In this document: piece by piece, positions 24,241-36,900 of the stretch | How the letters are laid out: the number at the start of each line of letters is the position of its first letter | Position numbering within the stretch: position 1 is the stretch's first letter | Notes under the pieces: model-generated | Seen by the model: the letters and a program-made list of their open reading frames with translations, nothing else | Told to the model about the DNA's origin: nothing | Databases searched by the model: none | Assembly (NCBI RefSeq): GCF_021134715.1 | Contig: NC_060021.1 | Span: 10,448,501 to 10,512,500, forward strand | Direction of reading: 5' to 3' | Origin: Daphnia pulex | Taxonomy: Eukaryota; Arthropoda; Branchiopoda; Diplostraca; Daphniidae | Length of the DNA stretch: 64,000 nucleotides | Position numbers and translations under genes: made by a program

Positions 24241-27200
24241 TTTTAGCTGCTGCTCTCTTTTTATTTTTTTAATGCATTGCTAGATGGCAGCATTACGTAC
24301 TTTTTACCGTCTTCGCTAGATGGTGTGAAAAGTCGGGGATTCCCTTTTTTGTTAGCCCTCCCGGCCCTCCCCATCATCATGTAAGCCCTCAAAAGTTTTT
24401 CAATAAATTTGTAAAATGAACTTTGTGACACGAAGCGCGGTACAACAAATAATACAAATTACACTTATTTATCCGGAATAAGAAAAGTTAAGGAAAGACA
24501 ATGCTACTGAATAACTGAAATAAGGATATACCTTTCGGCTACACTCAACCGACTGATCGTAGCTACGGCCTGACCATGGTCGTATACCATGGCCTGACAC
24601 TCGGACTCGGGTCAGTCATCAAGAAGTTGATGTTGACTCTAAACTTGATGTTGATGTTGACACTGTACTTATGGAGCCAATGATATCTGCGGCAGTACAT
24701 AAAAGCTGAAAGCCATCAACGTCACATCTTCTATCTTCATAACATTAGAAAGAGGAGCATATAGCTCGACTTCTATGTTACTTTCTCGATTTTTTTCTTC
24801 TGTGCTCTGTAAATATGGCTGGAAACTTGAGAGGAATGAGGGGACGATAATCATCGCCGAGTGCACCACCCAGTCCCTTATATCCTCTATACGACCGTTC
24901 TATTAATAGTTAATACCCAGACGATTAGGGATAGCTAAATTTATTTCTTCGTCGACAACAATCCGTTGAGCGCGGGCCGCTTCAGCAGTCGACGGTCGTT
25001 TGCAGTTGGTATTATGGATTCTTTTCATCTGAAGTTGTTGTTATGATGCAGAGTTGACATTACTTTCGGTGGGAAACTGAAGGTTTCGGCTCATCGCCAT
25101 TGACTTGGCGGACGAGAACGCAGCAGCTGCTGGCCAACTGTGCCGGTTTAGCCATTCAGGTCGACTTTCGAGACCTTTACGTCTATACATGTCAACCTGG
25201 TCGCGTGATTCTTCTTTCTTCGATCCCATCACAATAAATACCTCATTCTGCGTAGACTCAAAGACTTTAAAATGTCATTGTGTTCCAGCTGAATGGAGAA
25301 ATAACAAGGCAGTCTTCTCTTTTTTTTCTTTTTTTAAACGGAAACCTCATCCAATAGAAACAAAACAAGGAAGCCAAAGTTAAAAATAAAAATAACATGG
25401 AATGGGCAACAATGAAAGAAACGCCTATTCACGCACCGAGACTATTGCAGCTCGCACGAAAAAAAAAGAAGAAAAACAAAACATTGGGCGGTCACGAGGA
25501 ATAAAAGGTTGTAACAGCGAGACATAAAAAAAAGGTTGGGGGGAAAATAAAAAGCACAGCGACACTGATGGGCGTTAATACCCGTTTTCTGTTTACTGCC
25601 GAACTAGGCTTTTTTCTCACCAAATAAGCTTAAAGGCTATGTTTATTTTTCGTTCTGTATGTTTGAACGAGTGAGAAGCCCAGAAGAAAGTTTTTGTTTT
25701 TTGGTAAAAGCGAGCTGGGATAATATAGTAAATAACCGTGTAAGCTTGAATAAACTTGTGGCATTTTTTCCCTCTATAATCCATGTGTTACAATTACATA
25801 CTTGCGTCTTGCGATATTCCACATTAATTGGAATAGCTAAATAATGAAAAGTGAAAATTATTATCGGAAACAGTTTTAGGATTTTCAAATTGATTTTATT
25901 TGAGTATTACAAATTGGATTCCGCTTATACAGACGAACTGAATAAGCGACCGATGATGTGATGAACAACAATACTAAATTCGAGCCGATTCAGGAATCCC
26001 GTGGATCGATTCTGTATCTGCGACAGTTCAGTAGTATTGTTTGTGCGTGTCGGTTATTGTGACCGCCTGGGCGGGAGTGATACATCCGCGACAAGAGTTC
26101 TACTCTGCTCGGTCATTGGCCACGAAGAGAAAACAAAAATAATCTTAAAAAACTAACAACAACAACAACAACAAATAAAATAAAATAAATAAAGCGAAAT
26201 AAAGGCGATAGTAAGTTTCCTAGTTCTAGCAATTTCTGCTCAATATCCGGATGAGCGTACAGTTGACTGAGCCTTATCCAAACTGTGACCTTCATAATAT
26301 CTTTATTATGATCTTGATATATATATCGTTCAGAATCCCGCACCCGCTTTTTATTTTTCTTTCTTTTTTCGTTGGGTTGCATCAAAAAACGGGAAGGCAA
26401 AAAGAAGTTTATCAGATACTTTTTTACAAGCAGCTACACAACGAGGGGGGGGGGAACCCCCCTCATTCCCGCGTGTGCATTACAGAAGCCATACTATAGA
26501 TCTGTTGGAAGTGCGCCCTGCTGGAGAGTGTAGTAGAGCGAGGGAATGTGCGATTTTGGCACTGCGATGCGTCAACGTCGCAGCAGCAGATGGACTCGGC
26601 AAGATTCGTGGGGTGTCGCCTTGTAGCGGACACCAGTGGCACGTGATCCGCCGCGTTGGAACCCAATCCAGAAACTCGTCGGACTCAACTTTTTATTCCC
26701 GATCCTTCCTGGAAATCCTCCATTCTTCTATTCCATTTCCTCTTCTCTTCTGTGCGCGGATGCCAGCACTGTTGAGCCGCGTCCTCATCTGAATAGCATC
26801 GCACAACGCCATAGTCGCATTTCAATCTGTCAAACAGGGCTGAGGACCTTATTTGGCCATTTCGTGATTTGATCGACTTTCTCGACTTGCGACATTCAAA
26901 GACGTCGTGACGTTCATTTCTTGACAGAGTTCCGCACTTCAAAAGAGGATGACAGGCGCTATTTTCTGAGACTTTCCATCCGTCCTATTCCTACGGGTAC
27001 GTAGTATACGTCTTGTACATATCCGTTTTGTTGAAAACGTAACATAATAATAGATTGCTCTATTATACAGAACCAACAATGAGACGGAAAATAGCGTCCA
27101 ACAGCCAACGGAACACAGTGACAGGATCAAAAGAAATAAAATAAAAAAAGGGAACCGGTGCTTTAATACACAGTGCCAGGGAATGAAGTGAACTGCGTGT

Positions 27201-28077
27201 CCAGGACGAAAAGCTCCCAGCTGCGCGGCGTCCACTATCCACTAGTACACATATATCTAGCTCTAGCCTATAAATCTATATGGCTCTCGCGCGTCGACGG
27301 GGGGGTTGCGCTGCACATGCCAGCAGACACTACATGGACGTATGGCAGAATGTCTATATCCACGCTGTGTTGTACATGTGAAGACAGAGAGAAAAGGAGG
27401 ATATATATGGCGAAGTGGGAATCAGACCCGACCAGTCGGTTGTCAGCCGCGTCACGTCGTGCGACACAGCGAAATTATTTATCCTTTCACTTTACGCGCA
27501 GTGCATTATTCACGTTTGGCACACAAACAACTGGGCGACATTATCAAGACACTTACACAAACTTCGACTTGATTTGAAGAGCAGAACGACTTCCTGTGCC
27601 GGCGGCCTAAGAGCGGAAGTGATTTTGATGGAAACTGTAAAGTAACTTTTGACGATCAGAATACGACTGACAGTCTCCACTGGTAGAGAGGTAGGAATTG
27701 AAATGTTACGTTCGCCGTATGCTAATTGGTGATTTAGATGGACATCAAAAATTTATGGGACCGAAACAGCACTTCAAAGTCGTTCCGCACTTAACCTTTG
27801 CTATAGCATGCTGACGACACACAACAAATGTGTAGGCACTGCTTAGGTGTAGGCTATAGGCTAGATGTAGAAGGTTACAAAATCCCAAAATCCCATCCTC
27901 GTTTTCAAACTTGATAATGAGAGTTTAACGTCACAGTTTAACTGGGATGTGCAACGGAAGAATTAGGCCCGCGCGGAATCGGGATGAAAATAAATGTTCA
28001 AACACATATAGAACATATTGCGATTTTTAGTCATTCCTCTACCAATAAGTGTTTTTCTTCATTCGCTTTTGCCATCA
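24241..28077. other. Long upstream region of the first Sidestep-like gene, no gene recognised
   Basis: No coding exon could be supported. Visible landmarks are a short inverted motif around 24570-24600 (CCATGGTCGTATACCATGG), an (AAC)n run at 26156-26174, and a G-run/C-run hairpin around 26445-26463. The part 26990-27560 shows weak, broken similarity to 46610-47110, which lies at the same relative place before the second receptor gene. The ancestral duplication therefore extends further upstream than the near-identical block. Confidence 0.4.
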
Positions 28078-30978
28078 GAAACCGTCAGACTCGATCTGCT
28101 CTGCTGACAACATCGCCTACACGCGCTGGGGCTTTAGTGACTCTGGTCTAATGTCATTAACTGCTGCATGCTGTGACTCTGATGCGAGTTGCTTGGCGAA
28201 TAAGCGAGTGCCGTAGCAATTGCGAGTACGTTGCTGCGACTTATTATATACGTATAGCAGTCCACATTCTGACTTTTATTTTGACTCCTTTGACGCCGAT
28301 CTGCTGCTGCTGATCCATTTAGCTCGCGTTCAATAAGCAATGGCGTCCGCTCCTTTCTCTTTTCTTCTTCTTTCTGCTCCGAGTTGGGCCCACTAGTGGA
28401 CCCAGACGACGGCAGCAATTTTCTCGTGAACCTGCTGGCCTGCTGGGGAGGTCGGTGCCACCCACTTTCAGCAAGTTCGATTCCGCGTGACTTACGGTCT
28501 TTACACAACAGACTGCAGACTGGCCCGTGTGGCCCCTACAACGGCAATAGGAGGACAACAACTGGCGAATCTTTTCAAAAGGAGAACCCAAAATCAATTT
28601 CTTCGAATCTTCCAATTTCGAGTGCCGGCCGTGGACATTTGCTCCTTCGTGTAAAGGGAAAAACAGAAACAGAAACAAAAAGTTGGTGAATAGGCGACGT
28701 TATTATGTACATGTCCGTTGACTGGTTGGCTGTTGTCGCCCCATTATTGCCATCGTGTTTGGAACGCCAGGAGCGCCAACAAGTCACGTTCCTCCGCTTT
28801 AATATGTTTTAGCTCCACAGCTAGTAATAGGTAACGCATGTCCGATGGTTTAGCATGACACCTTCGTATTACACGACACTATGGCAAACTTGACTGTTAC
28901 TAAAACCAAATTGAGCTCAAGTTGAAGGACTTGGATTATATAATATGGCTGAGCGAAAGAGGCGCAGCAAGTAACAGCACACAATGATCAATACAAATAA
29001 TTTCTCTGCTGATTAGTTTATAGAGTGCCTATAAGATCGGCTGTTTAGGCATCACAGTAAAATTTCTTCCTTAATGAGGAATTCCAGCATTTTCTATGAG
29101 CACATCAGATCCAGAAAAGTTATCAAGAATAAAACAAGGGGCCGTGGTCGATTTAGGCATTCAGTCCAGCACAGCAGTGTCTCCATATCGCCCGTTGAAT
29201 ACAAACGGGACGATGTGTTATATAACCATCTGTGCTGAATGCCTCTGTTTCTTTCTCTTGAAATGCTTGAAATGGGTTCCTGTAAATCGTCAGGGGTTAT
29301 CCGCCGCCCTGTCGCCCATTTCAATACATTAAAGTCCTTTATTTACGACGCACCTTCTTCTTCTTTCTCGTCGACTATTCCGTTCGTCCGGCTCCTGTTT
29401 TTCTTTTCCCGGGCTGCTGGGTCGTTTGAATAAATTGGAGCAAAATTGTTGGTCCTGTTGGAACCAGCAGCAGAGGCTCATTCTCCTCGTCTATTGGCGC
29501 TAACCATAGAGTCCACTATATGCGCATAATATCTGTCTAAGAGAAACTTGGGTAGTCCACGGTGCCGGACATCTGCATGGCAACCCACACAAAAGGGTGG
29601 CTGTCATTATCGTCACCGGGTTTGCCTCCCTCGTCTTCGTCCTTGTGTCCCCCGTGTTGGCTAACAGTTTCAAGTTCATGGGCGGGTGTGGCGGGAGAAA
29701 CGAGCGTGAGCTCTTCCGCTCTCTTATTTTATTTCCGACTGTCTGCCACACTCTTTACGGGCGAGAAGAAATGGAAGGGGCGACACATCCCATCGAGTTA
29801 AGCAACGCGCTAAATGAGTGTCCGCACTTGGAAGAAAACGAGCGACAGTTACTGAAACGCAGAGAATAATAAACGAAGAAGAGGATGATGACAAGTTAAG
29901 CGTTGCAAATTCGGACATGTCTTCTGCGTCCATTAAACATTCAAACAACATTTGTTATTTTACGAGAAAGAGCGGGGGAGGGGGGACCATCAGGGCAACG
30001 ACACACAACGCGACATCGTTCGATTAGCGAAAATGAGGACGGGCCTGATGGCCAAAGTATCAATCTGCATCAAATTATGGGACAAAACAGCTGGCAACTA
30101 ATAGAATTATTCCCGACAAAGATATTTGATCCGAGTCATTGGAAAGCGGAAAATAGCGTGAACTTATTCTGTTTAACTTTTGATGGCAATAACGTCCTGG
30201 GAAAAGAGCTGAACTACCTCTACACTAGATACAAACTAAAATGGGACTGACAAACAACAATCAAACAGACAGCAGTGCTGGGAGAAAATTCCAATGACAT
30301 GGCGAGCAAAGTCATGACATGATATAGAATCGTGTCCAAGTCCAAACGGATAGTTGGCATCGCTATTCGTGATCGTGATGATTCTGAGCTGATTATTGAT
30401 TCACTGGCATTCTATAATAAGAGGCCAAAGTTGGCAGCAGAAATTCCGTTTTCATTTCTCGCATGCTCCGTTTGACTCTGTGTCGGACCCAGTTCAAACG
30501 GCAATAACTTTTGACGTAATTTGGAAGGAACACGGATGCGCTTTTGATCTGCCATTATTTGCAATTACCATTCAGCGTTGGCAAATAGCCAAATACCTTG
30601 GCGATCAACTACAGTATGGTATGTTGTGACGAATTGCAAGAGTTTTGGGAAGAATCTAATCCACCGATGACAGCGGACCTGAACTATTTTTAGTCTTTGT
30701 AAATGAATACGAAAATAGTTATCGAATTGAGAATGGGTGCAGCAGCGACTTCATTAATCATTGTCTATTCTTTTCTTTCTTTTGCATTAGGCTAATATCC
30801 TATAGCCTACATCCATTCAGTCGGCGGATTTTAGATCTGGGGTCAGATTCGTCCCAGTCTATAATCAATCATCATCATCCTCTTATTGGTCTGTCGCCGC
30901 AAGACGAGGAACTTCTACAACTGCTGCTGCAACTTTACCGCATAGACTCCCGTTTTCATCAACAATTGACTGACATCG
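28078..30978 (+). promoter_or_regulatory. Conserved 2.9-kb 5' flank/5' UTR of Sidestep-like gene 1
   Basis: The stretch upstream of the start codon is almost the same as 47665-50563 before gene 2, with only scattered single-base changes and small indels. A possible splice acceptor with pyrimidine-rich context (CATCCATTCAG) ends near 30820 and could begin the 5' UTR part of exon 1. The promoter was not located. Short open frames exist in both copies, but their sharing follows from near-identity and is no evidence of coding. Confidence 0.4.
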
Positions 30979-33900
30979 ATGATGGATCGACATGGACAAA
31001 GACCAATGATTCTTGCCCAGTTTGTCATGGCCATCTTGGTCGCTGTTGTCGCCACCGAGGATGACGATTGTAAGTTCTTTGATAAACCCCCGTTCTCTGT
31101 CTATTGTTACAACGATGCGATGCGCTTATCATACGAATCGTTCGGATCCGGAAGCTTTTATTCTCAGCTGAATGAGGCTCTTGATTTTTTTTTTTTTTTT
31201 TGGCCCAAGATTCAGCTGAGATTTTGTTTCTGGCCTACAAACTTATTAGGGCTGAATACGATTCAGTGCTGCTGGTTTCACCGTCTTTATTCTTCACTTC
31301 TTGACGGAACTTGGCTAATGAGCCGCTTCTAATAGCTAGTGAATGGTGATGTTAGCTTCTTTTCGGCACATTTTAAAATCGCTTGCTCAAAATTTCGTTA
31401 CTTTTCTATTTAGTAGACGATGAGAGAACTACACTCACACATCTGTCGTCAGAATAGAGAAAGTGGTACATGGAAGGCAATGGATGGAATAGAAAAAGGA
31501 GAGATAACTTTGTGCTCCTATGAATTGACAATGTTTTTACTATTTTGTTAGCAGCAGATCTAACAACGTACTATGTTACAATTTGCAAAATTTGTTGAGC
31601 AACATAAAGCCGCTTACAAATCCTAAATTGCGCCATAATATTTTATTAGATTGAAAGTTATGTTAAAGATCTCTTTATCTTTTAAATTTATTATTTAAGA
31701 TGTCTTTTATCTAACTCAAATATGTCCACATTTTTAGTTCCGGGGCATCTGTTTTCATTATTATTTTTAAATTATTCATCAGCAAATTACTTTCGCCCTC
31801 GGGATAACTGTCACATTTTAATTTTCTGTCAAATGAATTATTAGCTAATTGGAACTTTTCTGATCGTTTGAGCTCATCGTTAAATGTTTGTGAGAAGTTC
31901 GTTTCATTCTTGTAATTTTGCCTTGATTCTGTTTTCTGATCTGCCTATAAAACAAACTTTGCTGAATGTCCGGCGAGTTCAGCAGCCTACATCCATTTTC
32001 TGAAACCTGTTTTATTGATTGAATAGGTGATGAAGGACATATTAATCTCAAAAGAAAGTGACGAAGACAGCTACTAGTAGCCGACGACAATGGACGCCTT
32101 TTAAACACGTCACGATCAATAGGGCACGTAGAGCGCGTGAGATTTTCCCTATTTTTAATTTTAGAATAACAGGAGAGAACAAGCAAAGAAAAAGGTGAGA
32201 TAGATACGGGAAATGAGTAGATGTCTGTGTTCAAGTTGGCAGGATAGAAAAGCCAGCGAAAGGCACGTACCAAGTAGCAGTATAAGTATTGTACTGTATC
32301 CTGGGTGGACCATGGAGACACTGTGCTGCAGGAAAATGTCCTGTATGGATAAAATCACTTAAACGAAAGATTTCCGCGAATTGTTGTTGAGAGATAGCAA
32401 ATTATGTCAAATTCAAGAACTCCATGTTTTGTTTTAAATTCTTCTCTATGAGGAAGAATGAAAACGAGAAAAAAAAAAGATAAGCAAGAGTGAACTGGTA
32501 CGTTTCACTTTATGCATAACAAACAAAGAATTGGTTTCTTTCACTGATGCTGGTGCGTCTTATCAAATTCACTTTATGCTCTTCCTAGCGGGATTTTACT
32601 TTCGTTCAGGACACTTCTTTTTTGAAAAACAAAATTTTACGTTCCTTCATTAAAACTCTCTACTTCAACGGAAATTCTGCTGGATCGCATATCTGTCAGA
32701 ACTGAAATGTGCAAACGGAGTGGATGGAGAAACTTTAGTTGACAAGTTTGTTTCTGTATACCTTAATGAAACAAATTATTTATTAGAAGAAACTTTAGGC
32801 GTCTCTTTCCATTCATTGCCGATTAACAATAAACTGATTAGGTTGAATAAAAAAAATAAAAAAAAAATAACCTAAAGTAAACTACCTAAACCAGACCTAA
32901 ACTATTTAGTGGTTTATAAAATGCGGACAGCTGTTCGGATTCAATTGCCATAGGTTGAAATCAATACGTTTTCAGTAATCAAACTTTGGGGTAAGAATTT
33001 GTACCGGATTCTGTTCATAATGACATTTCTTACAAGCGAGACTTACTTTTAATAAGCGGTCGTGCTCATTAATAAATTGCGGTCTTCCGGCAATGAAACC
33101 AAATTTGAAGATATTAATTAAGACATTGTCAATATTCAATGTGCCATATTTTTATTGATAGCAGTTAAATTGGAAAAGGTGTCGATATTGAGCGGGAGGA
33201 CAGCCGAATTGCCGTGCGACATTACACCGCCAACTCTCGACTCCCTTTACCTCGTCCTGTGGTACAAAAACAACTCAGACTTTCCTATTTACAAGTAAGT
33301 CGAAATTCTATCGCATAAATGAATTATTCTACTTTTTTAAGAATATGGCCAAAAATGAAATTAAAGTTTTAATATTAAATGTGGTACGCAAAAATTAATG
33401 TATAGGCCTATCTTATTGTGCGTATAGTTGACCATGTAATTGAGGTAATAAAACATTGATGCATATAGGTACGACGCTCGGCGTTCGCGAGAGAGCTACC
33501 GGCAGCAAGAAATTCAACGCGACAACCAGATGTTTTTGTTGCAGCAACAACAACAACAGCACGGCCAAGAATCATCGGCCGGCCGAATTCATTTCCAATT
33601 CGACAGTCATCCCGCTCTTTTATTATTGAGCAATGTGGGCGATCCTGACGAGGGCGACTATCGATGCAGAGTTGACTTTGGTCGCTCACCAACGCGCAAC
33701 GTTCTCGTTCAGCTCACAGTTGTCGGTAAGTAGCACATATTGCTCCATTCTTTATTGATTTCTTATTCCTGAATTTTTCGTTCTCTGTCTGCGATCACGT
33801 TTGGGTTCAACGAACCCTCCCATCAGAATCTCCATTATGCATAAACAAGCCAAAACACGGGGGGAAATAATATTTACTGACAAAAAAAGAAATCGATGGA

Positions 33901-36900
33901 ATTCCATCGGAGCTGACAAGAGTAGAAAATTTCACATTTGAATGTCTTTCCGTCTCTTGACGACCCAATTGTGTATAATGAAAAACAATCAATGTCAACT
34001 TGATTGTTTCCTTTTGTTTCGTTATGTTTCAGTGCCTCCGCAAAAAATCCGCATCATCGAAGACAACCGACAAGTCTCGTCGGTCATTGGTCCTTACGAC
34101 GAAGGAGACCAACTCTCGCTCAACTGCATCGTGACTGGAGGTAATCCAGTTGGCTCCCTAATTGGATGTTTTCGGTAATTGGCGACCTCTTATTGCTGAA
34201 CTTGTGATTGTTTCGTTGAAAACAGGTCGACCACGTCCAGAGGTGAGCTGGTGGCTGAACGACAAATTAGTGGACCACACTTACATGGCCACGTCGGAGA
34301 ATGTCGTCCAGAATATCCTAGTGATCCCGCAACTGGAACGACATCATCTGCACGCCATTCTACGATGCAAGGCGTCCAACTATTTCGGTGTCCACAATAA
34401 TACGCCGCCCTTTGCCGTTCAATCTTACGGGTACAAAAAGCCAAAGCCGAAACAACAACAGCATTCTCCATCGTCACATCATTCCAGACATCCACAGCAC
34501 ACGATTGTGTCCAGCGTTCAACTCGATCTCAACCGTAAGTGAAAACAGATCATTTTCTTTTTTAATTGTAGGACTAGATAAGCAATGAAAAATTGACTAC
34601 GACGGTCTGTGTGATGCAACAGCGTGAAACCTAAAATGCTTTGCACAAAGTATCGACTTCCGCAGTGTTAAATCGGTCGTAAAATAACCCATCATGTATT
34701 ATTCGTTAAAAGTCAGGCCTTCAATAATCTTTAAATCTTTACGAGCTGATCGCCTTTTAGGCTGAAATTGCCCATTTTGATATTTCATTGGTATAAGACT
34801 TAAAGGGAATCGGCCGTGTGCCAGCGTTCGCGATTTGACTGTATGGGCGCTTTAGGTGTTTATGGGGGTTCAAAGTCAAATGCGCCTGCTGCCGATGGGC
34901 AATGGAGAAACCAAAAGGATGTGAGGGTTTCCTCTTGTTATGGCTTCTTTATTCTGGGATTCAAGTTCAAGACACCATCAAGACATCAATACGGTGAACA
35001 CGAGTGGAAGGAAAATGAGGGGCCCCGCGGGACTGCATGATATGGCTTTACGCCTCATCACTATTGCACGTAGATCGACGTTTCATATTCAAATACGAGA
35101 AAAAAACATATTATAGCAGTTGCTTCAATGCGTTTCAACAGAGAAGAGAATTTCTAAATGCTTAACCTTAATATGTGTAGTGTATTGGAATAAATACGCC
35201 AAAATATTTGGCACGGGGTATTTTTCTCTTTCGGGGTGATTTTCGCTGCATTGTTGCGCCAATACTTGAAAGCTGTTCACTGCGCGTACGTACAAAAGAC
35301 AAAAACCTAAACAACATCCGCACATGACATCTAATTTCGTCCATATTTCCTATTATTTAAGATGGAAAAAAATTCACCTTAAAGAGACAAAAAAATAATG
35401 GAGGTGAACAATTACGTTCGAACTATAAAAATGGAAAACGACATTATAGTGAAGACGTTGAAAGCAACGAGAAAGATCAATAGAGAGAGCGATGGGTTAA
35501 GAGTCTGATAGCTTTACGTCTTTCATTTTTTGACAGATCCAAAAAGTGCAAATCCATCTCTCGCTGAAAGTGAAATCAGATTGGCCGCGATTAAAGAAAG
35601 AGTGCTGCTGTATTGTTCAAAGCTTTCAGCCAGAATCTAGTCTGCTGCGCGCAGCCATGTTATCTTTATTCTTTTAACAGGCAAACTTTCGTCTCAGCAG
35701 ATTAGAACTAGAAGCCGAGAGTGGAGAGAAAGAGCAGCTGGAGATTGGAGTGTCCATTTGGGGGTCTTTGATATCATCAAACAAACTCGGATGTATAGAC
35801 AATATGACTCCCGTAAAGGGCAACGAGAAAGAGAGTAGGAGATAAGTCATATTGACTCCGATAGAATCAGTGCGTTGGTCTAACCACCCTTGATGTTATT
35901 TCTGTGCCGTTGCCATCCGCAATTCGCAATTGTTAATTCTTGTTGGGGCCGCTGCACACTCGAAGCGTAAAGGCTCAAGAGCTACAAAATGTGAAGAGAA
36001 TCGAGGAAATTTTAAGATTTTGGGTCGATTTAGAAAAAGTCACTAGCTGCTGCTGCTGACCATAAAATGATAAGAGAGAAACGCAGTCGAAAGTTGAACA
36101 TGAACGAAACGAGGATGGTCATTGGAGCCAGTCGCATAAACGCGGGAGTAAAAATCTGGAATGCTAAAGCTAAAAATGGTGGAAGAAGTGGTCAAACTTG
36201 AGCAAATTATATGGGGAGTCGTTCCGTTGCCGGCAGAAATCCTTCATGTCCCCTTACTATCCCAAGACGGACCACAAAGGAGTATAGTGTAGACTTCGTT
36301 TGCTTTCATCTCAGGCCGAGAATAGACTGTTGACTTTTGGGTTGGGTTTATAGCTGCGATCGGTCGGACGTCAAAAGGACCAGAAACCCTCAAGTTTCGT
36401 CTTTGGCGGACTTTTTTCTAGGATGTTTTGACTTTGATGATTCGAGACACAGCAGCAAACGCGGACAGAAAGAAAATAGGGCCGTTATGTCGACTGCGAT
36501 TCAGCATCATGCAGTACTATTTGAAGAATAATACTAACGTCTTTCAAAATCTCTGCGGAATTCACTTTTATTTCCTCCCCATCCCAGCGAATTAGGCAAA
36601 TGTGAGAGTCTAGCGTTACACAACTTTTAGTTTTGTTTCGTAAGGCTTAGTTTCCAGAATTTTACCTTGAAGAAGTTCCTATTTTATCAAGTTTCTATCC
36701 GTTAATATTTCTGAATTTCAACGAATTTAATAACAAAGGAAGATTCCCCCCACATTATCCAGGTCCAGACTCCAGATTGTATGAAATTTATTTCTATGTA
36801 GATACTGTATAGGTATTAAAAATATTCCAGAAAATCGCTGACAAAGACATTGAATTATAGAACTAGGAAGAGGAAGCCCATAACTCATAGCTTCGGATCC

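Noticed and set aside
29903..30629. Open frames of 115 and 77 aa shared by both receptor flanks (also at 49485-50211)
   Set aside because: The two flanks are nearly identical at the DNA level, so shared frames carry no information. No motif, splice context or codon bias supports them.
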